The position numbers and the translations under genes were made by a program. Below the pieces are notes generated by a model. That model was not told where the DNA came from, did no database searches, and saw nothing but the letters and a program-made list of their open reading frames with translations. Shown here piece after piece: positions 34,010 to 42,169 of a stretch of 64,000 nt of DNA. Origin of the DNA: JANSYL01 sp965229695 (lineage in GTDB: Bacteria; Pseudomonadota; Alphaproteobacteria; Rhodobacterales; Rhodobacteraceae); contig OZ245921.1 of assembly GCA_965229695.1 (NCBI GenBank), positions 682,001 through 746,000 on the forward strand, read 5' to 3'. Each line of letters opens with the position of its first letter. Within the stretch, counting starts at the first letter, position 1.

Positions 34010-35272
34010 ATGAACATCCTAATCTTGGGCGGCGGCGGGCGCGAACACAGCCTGGCTTGGGCGGTGCTGCAAAACCCGAAATGCGACCGGCTGGTGGTGG
34101 CGCCGGGAAATGCCGGGATCGCGCAGATTGCCGAATGCGCGGATTTGGATGTGCTGGACCCGGATGCGGTGGTTGGGTTCGCGGACGCGGAATCGATTGA
34201 TTTTGTGATTGTGGGGCCCGAGGCACCGCTGGCCGCGGGTGTGGTGGATGCGCTGACGGCGGCAGGCATTTTGGCCTTTGGCCCGTCGGAAGCAGCGGCA
34301 CGGCTGGAAGCCTCCAAAGCCTTTACCAAGGAGGTCTGCGACGCGGCGGGCGCGCCCACTGCGGCCTGGGCACGCTTTACCGATGCAGCCGCGGCCAAGG
34401 CCTATGTGGCCGAGAAAGGCGCGCCGATTGTGGTCAAGGCCGATGGGCTGGCGGCGGGCAAAGGTGTGATCGTGGCCATGGAAGAAGCCGAGGCGCTAGC
34501 CGCAATTGAAGAGATGTTTGGTGGGGCCTTTGGCGCGGCGGGGGCCGAGGTTGTGATCGAGGAGTTCATGACCGGGGAAGAAGCGTCATTCTTCATACTT
34601 TGTGATGGGCAAAGCGTGCTGCCGATTGGCACGGCGCAAGACCATAAGCGCGTGGGCGAAGGCGATACCGGGCCGAATACAGGCGGCATGGGGGCCTATT
34701 CCCCTGCGCCGGTCTTGGATGAGGACGTGGCGCAGCGGGCCTTGGATGAGATCATCGCGCCCTGCGTCGCGGAAATGGCCAAGCGCGGCACACCCTATCG
34801 CGGCGTGCTCTATGCCGGGCTGATGATCGAAGACGGCGCGCCGCGATTGGTGGAATACAATGTGCGCTTTGGTGACCCGGAATGCCAGGTGCTGATGATG
34901 CGGCTGGGCGGCCAGGCCCTGGATCTGATGCTGGGCGCGGCAGAGGGGCGCTTGGACGAGATGCAGGTGAACTGGGCCAATGATCACGCCATGACGGTGG
35001 TGATGGCCGCCGATGGCTATCCCGGCGGCTATGAGAAGGGCAGCGTCATCGGCGGGTTGGATGCGCTTGAGGGCGATTCCTTTCAAATGGTGTTTCATGC
35101 CGGGACCGCCCGGGCCGAAGGGCAATTTCGCGCCAATGGGGGCCGGGTGTTGAACGTAACCGCGCGCGGGGCGGATTTGGCCGAGGCGCGGGCGCGGGCC
35201 TATGGGATGGTCGAAGCGATTGACTGGCCCGAAGGCTTTTACCGCCGCGATATCGGCTGGCGCGCGCTCTAG
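34010..35272 (+). CDS. purD: Phosphoribosylamine-glycine ligase
   Basis: A 420-residue ATP-grasp enzyme, the second step of purine synthesis (5-phosphoribosylamine + glycine + ATP). It starts MNILILGGGGREHSLAWA, and has GPEAPLAAGVVD, VVKADGLAAGKGVIVA, the EEFMTGEEASFFILCDG motif and NVRFGDPECQVLM. Length and motifs are normal. It is followed by a palindromic hairpin at 35306-35327 and then the convergent isomerase gene. Confidence 0.98.
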   Translation: MNILILGGGGREHSLAWAVLQNPKCDRLVVAPGNAGIAQIAECADLDVLDPDAVVGFADAESIDFVIVGPEAPLAAGVVDALTAAGILAFGPSEAAARLEASKAFTKEVCDAAGAPTAAWARFTDAAAAKAYVAEKGAPIVVKADGLAAGKGVIVAMEEAEALAAIEEMFGGAFGAAGAEVVIEEFMTGEEASFFILCDGQSVLPIGTAQDHKRVGEGDTGPNTGGMGAYSPAPVLDEDVAQRALDEIIAPCVAEMAKRGTPYRGVLYAGLMIEDGAPRLVEYNVRFGDPECQVLMMRLGGQALDLMLGAAEGRLDEMQVNWANDHAMTVVMAADGYPGGYEKGSVIGGLDALEGDSFQMVFHAGTARAEGQFRANGGRVLNVTARGADLAEARARAYGMVEAIDWPEGFYRRDIGWRAL

Positions 35273-35305
35273 GTTAGCGCGGGCGTTTTTCCCGTGAAAA
35301 ACGGC

Positions 35306-35327
35306 ACGGAAAACGCGCGTTTTCCGT
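35306..35327. terminator. Palindromic hairpin between purD and the isomerase gene
   Basis: ACGGAAAACGCGCGTTTTCC plus GT forms a perfect 22-nt palindrome with A- and T-rich arms. Placed between convergent genes, it is a candidate bidirectional terminator, although the loop would be tight. Confidence 0.55.
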
Positions 35328-35340
35328 CACCGCTCCAGCG

Positions 35341-36027
35341 TCAGGACAGCCAATTGGCATAGTCCGAGACCAGAAGATGGGTCGGGGCCACGTCTTCTTC
35401 GATCTCGGCAAAGCGGCCAATCGGGTCTTTGAACCAATTGTCGGTCTCGTCATTATTGACCGTCGAGACCTCGCCGATCAGCACATCGCCGCCTTCGCCC
35501 CAAAACGCGTGCCAATCGCCGGGCATCAGCGTGACGCTTTCGCCAGGTTGGAACAACAGCACCTCGCCCGCTTGGAAGGATCGCGCGATGCCGTCGCACA
35601 AGACGGTGCCGCCCGCAGTTTCGTCAAAGGAACCGTCAGGGGCCGAGCCGAAAAGCTCAATTGCCATGGTCGCGCCGCCACGATTAATGATGTCTTCGGC
35701 CTTGAGATAGTGGCGGTGCATCGGGCTGATCTGATCTTGCTTTGAGATCAGCAGCTTCTCGGCGTAACACATGCCGCCGCCGCGCTCCAAATCCGACAAC
35801 CGGCCATTTCGCAGGGTGAACAGGAACAGGCCAAGTTTATCAAAATCTCCCTGGCCGTAATCGGTGATATCCCACCCCATGCGGCCTGAGATGATGCCGT
35901 CAGTCTCTGACCTACGCGCCTTCATTTCATCCGGGGACCAATAGGCGAAGGGCGGCAGCACGAAGCCGAAAGAACGGATGAAATCATCCGCCGCTGCCAT
36001 AATTTCGTTGATCTCGGACCGTTTCAT
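35341..36027 (-). CDS. D-lyxose/D-mannose ketol-isomerase family protein
   Basis: A 228-residue cupin-fold isomerase from ATG 36027, preceded by GGAG. Metal ligands: H104, H106 and E111 (SPMHRHYLKAED) and H173 in PGDWHAFWGEG. The family interconverts D-lyxose and D-xylulose or D-mannose and D-fructose. It is a single gene with no sugar transporter or kinase beside it. FAYWSPDEM near the N-terminus is family-typical. Confidence 0.9.
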   Translation of the reverse strand: MKRSEINEIMAAADDFIRSFGFVLPPFAYWSPDEMKARRSETDGIISGRMGWDITDYGQGDFDKLGLFLFTLRNGRLSDLERGGGMCYAEKLLISKQDQISPMHRHYLKAEDIINRGGATMAIELFGSAPDGSFDETAGGTVLCDGIARSFQAGEVLLFQPGESVTLMPGDWHAFWGEGGDVLIGEVSTVNNDETDNWFKDPIGRFAEIEEDVAPTHLLVSDYANWLS

Positions 36028-36222
36028 GGGGGAACTCCGCAATTCTGTTCGCGCTGCTTTCACCCCGAAAGCCGCTGAAATACAAGACGGGACTGCCGTT
36101 TTCTACGGCAAAAGGATGCCATGACCGGGCGATGCTTTGCCCCGGCGGCCATAGGCTTGCGCCACCCCCCTGGGGTTGTACTGTAGGGTAGCAACCGGCC
36201 CACGCATGACGAAGGACGCCCC

Positions 36223-38202
36223 ATGGACGGCATTTTGCTGCAAGCCTTGATTTATCTGGGCGCCATGGTGATTGCGGTGCCCTTATCAGTTCGATTTGGG
36301 CTTGGTTCGGTCCTTGGATACCTGATCGCGGGTATTGCGATTGGGCCGGTTCTGGGGCTGGTGGGGTCGGAAACAGCCGACTTGCAGCATTACGCCGAAT
36401 TTGGCGTTGTGCTGATGCTGTTTCTGATCGGGCTAGAATTGGACCCCCGCGGGCTTTGGGAAATGCGGCGCAAGCTGATTGGCTTGGGCGGCGCGCAAAT
36501 CCTGTTTTCGACGGTTCTTTTGGCAGCGGCCGTCTATTTGCTGGGCTTTGCGCTGCAGACCGCGATTGCGATCGGTTTGACGCTTGCGCTGTCCTCGACC
36601 GCGATTGTGCTTAAGACGTTGAACGAAAAGGATTTGATGCAAACCGGCGGCGGGCGATCCGCCTTTTCAGTTCTGTTGACCCAGGATATTGCCGTCATCC
36701 CATTTCTGGCGGTGCTGCCGCTTTTGGCGATGGAAGCCACGATGCGGATTGCCGAAGACGGGTCTATCCAGCGCGGCGGGCACGAGGATGAGGCGCATCA
36801 CCACACAATTTCCTTGGTCGAAGGTCTGCCCGCCTGGGGCGTGACCGCCGTGACGCTTGGGGCCGTGGCCGCCGTGATCCTGGCGGGGCGTTACCTGTCA
36901 CCGCATCTTTTCCGGTTCATCCACATGTCGCATCTGCGCGAGATGTACACGGCTGTGGCATTGGTCATCGTGGTCGCCATCGCGGTGTTGATGATTGTTG
37001 TCGGGCTTAGCCCCGCTTTGGGGGCCTTTGTCGCCGGCGTGGTTCTGGCCAATTCCGAGTTCAAGCACGAGCTTGAGGCCAATATCGAACCGTTCAAGGG
37101 CCTGCTCTTGGGCCTGTTCTTCATCACCGTGGGCGCGGGCATCAATTTTGGCGTGCTCTTCGGCAATCCGTTTATGATCGTCGGTCTGACCCTGGGCTTG
37201 ATGATTTTGAAAGGCCTGGTGCTGCTATCGATTGCCATTGTGTTCCGCATTCGCGCGGCGGATCGGTGGCTATTCACGCTGGGGCTGGCCCAGGCGGGCG
37301 AGTTTGGCTTTGTGCTCGTGGCCTTTGGGTTGCAGCAATCGGTTTTCCCCGAACGCATTGCCGAGGTTATGCTGTTGGTCATCGCGCTTAGCATGTTGCT
37401 GACCCCGCTGTCTTTCATCGCTTACGAGCGGCTGCGCACGCGGTTGGGGGAACCCGAGATTGGGGCTGAGCCTGACAATATCGACGAAGAAGCGCCCATC
37501 ATCATCGCTGGGATCGGACGGTTTGGGCAGGTTGTGAACCGAATGGTCCAAGCCTCGAACTTCAAAACGGTGGTTCTGGACAGCGACCTGGCCACGATCC
37601 AATTGATGCGTCGGTTCGGGTTCAAAGGTTATTTTGGCGACCCAACCCGGCCCGAGATGCTATCGGCGGCGGGTTTGGGCACCGCGAAGGTTTTGGTTGT
37701 AGCGGTTGATAACCGCGACGATGCGGTGCGGCTGGTGCGTTATGCGCGCCGCATCCGGCCCGATATTTCGATCACAGCGCGTGCCCAAGACCGGCTGCAT
37801 GTCTATGAGCTGTTCGATGCCGGGGCCGATCACATCGTGCGCGAGATGTTCGACAGTTCGCTGCGCGCGGCACGCTATGTGCTCGAAGACATGGGGTTGA
37901 GCGATTATGAGGCCCATGAGATGGAAATCGCCTTTTACCGCCATGACCGGCAGAATCTGCGCGCCTTGGCCGAGGTTTGGCAGCCGGGCGTGCCAATCGC
38001 GGAAAACACCGATTACGTGGAAAAGGCGCGCGAGTTGAACAACAATCTAGAGACCGCGCTGGTCACCGAATTGGACGAAGCCAATGAGGAGGCGGAGACG
38101 GAGACCGAGGGCACCCGCCGCCCAAGGGGCGATGCCGGGGCCCTACGCGGGACGATGCGTGACCGCACCCCGCCCCGCCGCCCCGGTGGCAGCAAGTATT
38201 AA
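36223..38202 (+). CDS. KefB/KefC-type monovalent cation:proton antiporter
   Basis: A 659-residue inner-membrane protein. About 12 helices fill residues 1-400 with CPA2 motifs (LGYLIAGIAIGP, FLIGLELDP, LGLAQAGEFGFVL). An RCK/TrkA-N domain begins near residue 425 (IIIAGIGRFGQVVNRM). A highly charged C-terminal tail follows (ELDEANEEAETETEGTRRPR). A loop at about 185-197 is His-rich (GGHEDEAHHHT). This should be a K+ efflux system gated by glutathione adducts or nucleotides. No KefF/G ancillary gene is adjacent. Its stop shares TTAA with cobT. Confidence 0.94.
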   Translation: MDGILLQALIYLGAMVIAVPLSVRFGLGSVLGYLIAGIAIGPVLGLVGSETADLQHYAEFGVVLMLFLIGLELDPRGLWEMRRKLIGLGGAQILFSTVLLAAAVYLLGFALQTAIAIGLTLALSSTAIVLKTLNEKDLMQTGGGRSAFSVLLTQDIAVIPFLAVLPLLAMEATMRIAEDGSIQRGGHEDEAHHHTISLVEGLPAWGVTAVTLGAVAAVILAGRYLSPHLFRFIHMSHLREMYTAVALVIVVAIAVLMIVVGLSPALGAFVAGVVLANSEFKHELEANIEPFKGLLLGLFFITVGAGINFGVLFGNPFMIVGLTLGLMILKGLVLLSIAIVFRIRAADRWLFTLGLAQAGEFGFVLVAFGLQQSVFPERIAEVMLLVIALSMLLTPLSFIAYERLRTRLGEPEIGAEPDNIDEEAPIIIAGIGRFGQVVNRMVQASNFKTVVLDSDLATIQLMRRFGFKGYFGDPTRPEMLSAAGLGTAKVLVVAVDNRDDAVRLVRYARRIRPDISITARAQDRLHVYELFDAGADHIVREMFDSSLRAARYVLEDMGLSDYEAHEMEIAFYRHDRQNLRALAEVWQPGVPIAENTDYVEKARELNNNLETALVTELDEANEEAETETEGTRRPRGDAGALRGTMRDRTPPRRPGGSKY

Positions 38203-39218
38203 CCCTCGGACACGCCCGCTTCGGCAAAGCTGGCCATGCCGGAATGGCAGGCCAAAGCGCCCTTGAGCACTTGGATGGCAAGCGCCGCGCCGCTGCCTTC
38301 GCCCAAACGCATACCCAGAGAGAGAAGCGGAGTTTTGTTCAGCTTTTCCAGGATTTTAACATGAGCCTGTTCGGCGGAGACATGACCGGCCACGGTGTGA
38401 TCCAAGGCACCAGGAACCGCGGCCTCTAGCACGGCAGCGGAGGCAGTGCAGATAAACCCATCCAGGATCACCGGAATGCGGTTGGCCCTTGCGGCAGCAA
38501 TGGCACCGACCATCGCGGCAAGTTCACGCCCGCCAAGGCAACAGAGGGCGGCCAGCGGGTCTTGGGCAGCTTGTGGATTGGCAGCAAGCCCATTGGTGAC
38601 GGCTTGGGTTTTCGCAGCCAGGCCTGCGTCGTCAACGCCCGTGCCACGCCCGGTCCAGTCGGCAGCGTCCCCACCGTAGAGGGCAGCAACAATTGCGGCC
38701 CCGGCAGTGGTGTTGCCGATCCCCATTTCGCCCGTGATCAGAAGATCGGTGGTTGGATCGACGGCCTCCCACCCGGCGGTGATGGCGGCCAGGCAGTCGG
38801 CCTCGGACATGGCGGGGCCTTGGGTGAAATCAGCCGTCGGCGTGTCAAGATCAAGCGGGATGACCGAAAGCGCCGCCCCGGCCAGATCGCATAGCTGGTT
38901 GATCGCAGCACCCCCGGCGGCAAAATTGGCCACCATTTGCACCGTAACCTCGGCCGGAAAGGCGCTGACGCCTTGGGCGACCACGCCATGATTTCCTGCA
39001 AAAACAAGCGCCTGGGGCGATTTGATCACCGGGCGCGGATCGCCGCGCCAAGCCGCGTACCAGATCGCCAGCTCTTCCAACCGGCCCAGCGCGCCCGGCG
39101 GTTTCGTCAGGCTGCCATTGCGGGCTTCGGCCCCGGCGCGGGCCTGGGCGTCGGGGCCTGGGGCTGCGGCCAGCGCAGCGCGGAAATCTTCAAGCGACGT
39201 GGGGGCGGGTATCGTCAT
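38199..39218 (-). CDS. cobT: Nicotinate-nucleotide-dimethylbenzimidazole phosphoribosyltransferase
   Basis: A 339-residue enzyme from ATG 39218; a long upstream extension overlaps cobS and is rejected. Signatures: GSLTKPPGALGRLEELA, FAGNHGVVAQGVSAFP, NFAAGGAAINQL, ITGEMGIGNTTAGAA, LDGFICTASAA and the catalytic Glu region MRLGEGSGAAL. It makes alpha-ribazole phosphate for the lower cobalamin ligand. It is divergent from cobS, 85 bp apart. It converges on the antiporter gene with overlapping stops. Confidence 0.97.
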   Translation of the reverse strand: MTIPAPTSLEDFRAALAAAPGPDAQARAGAEARNGSLTKPPGALGRLEELAIWYAAWRGDPRPVIKSPQALVFAGNHGVVAQGVSAFPAEVTVQMVANFAAGGAAINQLCDLAGAALSVIPLDLDTPTADFTQGPAMSEADCLAAITAGWEAVDPTTDLLITGEMGIGNTTAGAAIVAALYGGDAADWTGRGTGVDDAGLAAKTQAVTNGLAANPQAAQDPLAALCCLGGRELAAMVGAIAAARANRIPVILDGFICTASAAVLEAAVPGALDHTVAGHVSAEQAHVKILEKLNKTPLLSLGMRLGEGSGAALAIQVLKGALACHSGMASFAEAGVSEG

Positions 39219-39303
39219 AAACTGTCTTTCGGTTGCAGGTCCGATCAGGCCTGGTTTAGCTGCGTATGCCGCCCCTGACATGCGGCAGAAAGGCCCAGGC
39301 GAC

Positions 39304-40068
39304 ATGGCAAGTCCCGACCCGATTTTTGACCGAGGCGACATTTCCCGCGCTTTTATGCTGCTAACACGGCTGCCGGTGCCCGGGGGGGATGGCACGCGCG
39401 CGGCGCAGTCGGCCTGGGCCTGGCCTTTGGTGGGCTTGGGTGTGGGCGCGCTGGCCGCCACGCTGGCCTGGCTGGCGCTTGGCTTGGGCCTGCCCCACAC
39501 AGCGGCGGCGGGACTGGCTCTGGCCCTGGGCATGATCGCCACGGGAGGGCTGCACGAAGACGGGCTGGCCGATTGCGCCGATGGGTTTTGGGGCAGCGCC
39601 GAGCGTACGCGGCGGTTGGAGATCATGAAGGACAGCCGCATCGGCAGCTACGGGGTTTTGGCGCTGATCTTGGTGGTCGGCCTCAAATGGGTGCTGCTGG
39701 CCGACGCGATGGCGCATGGCACGGTTTGGGCAGCGCTTTTGGTGCCCGCAATGCTGAGCCGGGGGGCTATGGCCGTTATGATGGCCGCCCTGCCCTTCGC
39801 GCGCGACGAAGGTGAGGGGCTTGCCCGCCATGTCGGGCAGCCAAGCCAAAACACCGCCGCAATGGCGGCCGTCGCCGCAGGCGTCTGCGCCCTGATGTTC
39901 AGTGGCGGCGCAGGTCTGCTGGCTGTTCTGACCGTGGCGGTGGCAGCAATCGGGTTGGCGCGGTTGGCCCTATCCAAGATTGGCGGGCAAACCGGTGATG
40001 TATTGGGCGCGACCCAAAGCCTAACCGAATTGGCCGCTTTGGCCGCGCTGGTGGCGCTGCTGCCTTAG
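39304..40068 (+). CDS. cobS: Adenosylcobinamide-GDP ribazoletransferase (cobalamin synthase)
   Basis: A 254-residue membrane enzyme. It has LLTRLPVPGGDGTRAAQSAW near the N-terminus, the metal-binding HEDGLADCADGFWG, and MKDSRIGSYG, with several hydrophobic helices after. It joins adenosylcobinamide-GDP and alpha-ribazole into cobalamin. The ATG at 39304 is preferred over starts in the cobT antisense region. It is divergent from cobT; the 85-bp gap contains an imperfect hairpin (about 39261-39284) and is too short for a cobalamin riboswitch. It overlaps the lipoprotein stop by 4 nt (TTAG). Confidence 0.96.
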   Translation: MASPDPIFDRGDISRAFMLLTRLPVPGGDGTRAAQSAWAWPLVGLGVGALAATLAWLALGLGLPHTAAAGLALALGMIATGGLHEDGLADCADGFWGSAERTRRLEIMKDSRIGSYGVLALILVVGLKWVLLADAMAHGTVWAALLVPAMLSRGAMAVMMAALPFARDEGEGLARHVGQPSQNTAAMAAVAAGVCALMFSGGAGLLAVLTVAVAAIGLARLALSKIGGQTGDVLGATQSLTELAALAALVALLP

Positions 40069-40352
40069 CAGGGGCCGGTGCGATAGATCGTGCGACCCTG
40101 CCCATCCGTGCCCGCGTAATAGGCACATTCGCCCGTCTGGCTGTTGCGCGCGATCTGCGTGCCAAGGGCTGCACCACCGACACCGGCGATCACGGTCCAA
40201 ACCGGGTTGGCATCCACCGCCTCGGCCAAAAGCACGCCGCCAGCGGCACCGCCTAAAAGGCCCAGGTTCGCTTGATCCTGTTGCGACAGGTTCTGGCACC
40301 CGGCCAATGCGATAACCGAAACGGCAATAGCGGCAGTTAAGCTACGCGTCAT
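40065..40352 (-). CDS. Small glycine-zipper lipoprotein
   Basis: A 95-residue protein. The lipoprotein signal TRSLTAAIAVSVIALAGC puts the lipidated Cys at residue 19. The mature part has a Gly/Ala zipper (LGLLGGAAGGVLLAEA, GVGGAALGTQIA) typical of 17-kDa surface-antigen-like outer membrane lipoproteins, and a C-terminal Cys pair. Probably an envelope structural lipoprotein. Its stop overlaps that of cobS. Confidence 0.88.
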   Translation of the reverse strand: MTRSLTAAIAVSVIALAGCQNLSQQDQANLGLLGGAAGGVLLAEAVDANPVWTVIAGVGGAALGTQIARNSQTGECAYYAGTDGQGRTIYRTGPC

Positions 40353-40430
40353 TCTGACAACTCCTTATGTATTGAACACAGACTTCCAACGGCTGTGCTC
40401 GCAAAAAAGTCCCCAAACGACGTCATAAAG

Positions 40431-40460
40431 AAAAACCCCGCCGCACAAATGGCGACGGGG
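40431..40460 (-). terminator. Terminator of carD
   Basis: On the minus strand, CCCCGTCGC pairs with GCGGCGGGG (one mismatch) around a 7-nt loop and is followed by TTTTTCTTT. It lies 24 nt after the carD stop. Confidence 0.88.
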
Positions 40461-40484
40461 CAAATTCTTGGGTTTTGAGCGGGA

Positions 40485-40997
40485 TTACGCCGCGCGGGCG
40501 GTCAGAACGGCATCGACCTGACGCTGGGCACCAGCCTCATCCATGCCTTTGACGGCCGCCAATTCGCGGGTCAAACGCTCCAGCGCGGCTTCGTAAAGCT
40601 GACGCTCGGAATAGGATTGCTCGCGCTGATCATCCGCTCGGTGCAGGTCGCGCACAACCTCGGCAATCGAGATCAGATCACCGGAGTTGATCTTTTGCTC
40701 ATATTCCTGAGCCCGGCGCGACCACATCGCACGCTTCACACGGGCCTTGCCCTTCAGCGTATCCATGGCTTTCGACACCACATCGGGTGAGCTGAGCGAG
40801 CGCATCCCCACCTCGGTCGCTTTGGCCGTCGGCACGCGCAGGGTCATTTTGTCCTTTTCGAAGGAGATCACGAACAGTTCCAGCGTCAGACCGGCAATCT
40901 CTTGTTCTTCGATATTGACGATCTGGCCGACCCCATGCGCCGGATAAACGACGTATTCGTTCGGGCTGAACTCCTGCGACTTCTTGGACTTCGACAT
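40485..40997 (-). CDS. carD: CarD family transcriptional regulator
   Basis: A 170-residue protein from ATG 40997, preceded by GAGGAAG. The N-terminal RNA-polymerase-interacting domain has VVYPAHGVGQIVNIEEQE, then DKMTLRVPT, and the C-terminal helical DNA-binding domain has WSRRAQEYEQKINSGD. CarD binds the polymerase beta subunit and stabilises open complexes at housekeeping promoters. It is preceded by a 313-bp leader region and followed by a strong terminator, so it can be transcribed alone. Confidence 0.96.
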   Translation of the reverse strand: MSKSKKSQEFSPNEYVVYPAHGVGQIVNIEEQEIAGLTLELFVISFEKDKMTLRVPTAKATEVGMRSLSSPDVVSKAMDTLKGKARVKRAMWSRRAQEYEQKINSGDLISIAEVVRDLHRADDQREQSYSERQLYEAALERLTRELAAVKGMDEAGAQRQVDAVLTARAA

Positions 40998-41158
40998 ATA
41001 AACTTCCTCTTTCCACGCCCCGTCACGCAGGCGAACACTCGGGCGACAAAAACACCGGCGGAAAGACGAGGCTTTCCACAAGTGGGTGTGTTTGAAGCTG
41101 AAAGGTTAGCAGGCTGGCAGACCCGCACCGCGCTACGGACAGACTAGTATGTAACAAA

Positions 41159-41167
41159 TATATAGCA
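41159..41167 (-). promoter_or_regulatory. Candidate extended -10 promoter for carD
   Basis: On the minus strand the sequence TGCTATATA fits an extended -10 element (TGn plus TATATA). A weak -35-like TTTCGG lies 17 nt upstream. It sits in the only AT-rich patch upstream of carD. Confidence 0.35.
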
Positions 41168-41230
41168 CAAAAATGGGCCTGCCGAAAGTATGCTGCATCC
41201 GCATTGGTTGTGACCCCTTGAAAACAAGGG

Positions 41231-41255
41231 AAAAAGCCCGCGTCGCCACGACGCG
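41231..41255 (-). terminator. Terminator of fdxA
   Basis: On the minus strand, a perfect 7-bp stem CGCGTCG/CGACGCG with loop TGG is followed by GGCTTTTT. It lies about 55 nt after the fdxA stop. Confidence 0.8.
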
Positions 41256-41310
41256 AAAAGGATCAATCACAGCAGAATGTGGCCAAAATGCGAATCGCAG
41301 CGGAGGCGCG

Positions 41311-41646
41311 TTACCCGCCTTCGCCCGCGGCCTCGGAAAGCAGGTCCATTTTGCCCGCTTTGCCGTCCATCTCATCAGCGTCAGGCAACGGGTCTTTCTT
41401 GGTGATGATGACCGGCCAAGCCTCGGAATATTTGCGGTTAAATTCGACCCATTTTTCCATATCCGGCTCGGTATCGGGACGAATGGCATCAGCAGGGCAT
41501 TCAGGTTCGCACACGCCGCAATCGATGCATTCATCGGGATGGATCACCAGCATGTTTTCGCCTTCGTAGAAACAATCCACGGGGCACACCTCCACGCAGT
41601 CGGTGTATTTGCAGGCGATGCAGTTTTCGGTCACGACATAGGTCAT
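41311..41646 (-). CDS. fdxA: Seven-iron ferredoxin FdxA
   Basis: A 111-residue ferredoxin with the Cys pattern of 7Fe (3Fe-4S plus 4Fe-4S) proteins: C9, C12, C17, C21 (NCIACKYTDCVEVC), C25, then C40, C43, C46, C50 (ECIDCGVCEPEC). The start MTYVVTENC matches the family, so I chose the ATG at 41646 rather than the one two codons earlier. It is an electron carrier. It lies downstream of the S4 gene (131-nt gap) and has its own terminator. Confidence 0.96.
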   Translation of the reverse strand: MTYVVTENCIACKYTDCVEVCPVDCFYEGENMLVIHPDECIDCGVCEPECPADAIRPDTEPDMEKWVEFNRKYSEAWPVIITKKDPLPDADEMDGKAGKMDLLSEAAGEGG

Positions 41647-41777
41647 GGGCATCCTCGGGCGGTCGGTTTCTGTGTCTGCTACGTCAGAGGGTCAGGCTTT
41701 GCAAGACGGGCTGACGACGCAACCGTGGGGATCGCGGCGATTTGAGCGCAGGCACCGGTGCTCTGCGCGCCGGTTGT

Positions 41778-42161
41778 TTAGTCTTCTTCCCGATCAAGGG
41801 GGCGATCGCGATGCTGGATCAGATCGCGACGGTCCTTTTTTGTGGGCCTTGGACCGACGCGCGGGGGTGGCGGCCCGGGCGGCGGCGGGCTGAGATCTTC
41901 GTAAAGGGTTTGCGCTTCGCTGGCCGGACCGCGCCGTTGGGCCAGCGCCGTGATGCGAACCACCCGAATGGCGCGCCCTTGCGGGAAGGTCAGCACATCC
42001 CCGGGGCCGACGGAGGTCGCGGGTTTCGATACCCGCGCACTGTTTACCCGGATCGAGCCCGCAGACACGGTTTTGGTGGCCAGGCTGCGGGTCTTGAAAA
42101 ACCGCGCCTGCCACAACCACTTATCCAAGCGGACCGTAGCGCGGGCGGACGGGTCAGCCAT
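41778..42161 (-). CDS. S4-domain RNA-binding protein (HslR-like)
   Basis: A 127-residue basic protein. The S4 RNA-binding domain fills residues about 10-60 (VRLDKWLWQARFFKTRSLAT, then VRVSKPA-like GSIRVNSARVSK). Pro-rich (PPPPGPPPPR) and Arg/Lys-rich C-terminal segments follow. HslR-type proteins rescue stalled ribosomal 50S subunits carrying nascent chains, and S4 proteins bind structured RNA. It starts 8 nt after the helicase stop on the same strand and is probably translated from the same mRNA. Confidence 0.93.
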   Translation of the reverse strand: MADPSARATVRLDKWLWQARFFKTRSLATKTVSAGSIRVNSARVSKPATSVGPGDVLTFPQGRAIRVVRITALAQRRGPASEAQTLYEDLSPPPPGPPPPRVGPRPTKKDRRDLIQHRDRPLDREED

Positions 42162-42169
42162 GCCAGACG

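Larger units (their letters stand above)
40998..41310. promoter_or_regulatory. 313-bp gene-free region between fdxA and carD
   Basis: It holds the fdxA terminator (41231-41255), an AT-rich patch at about 41145-41175 with the candidate carD promoter, and a second dyad CCCTTG-AAAA-CAAGGG (41215-41230). If the promoter is right, carD has a 5' leader of about 150 nt. I see no small gene or known riboswitch in it. Confidence 0.5.

Noticed and set aside
39219..39303. A cobalamin riboswitch between cobT and cobS
   Set aside because: The gap is only 85 bp and has only an imperfect hairpin; no B12-box or long folded leader fits.
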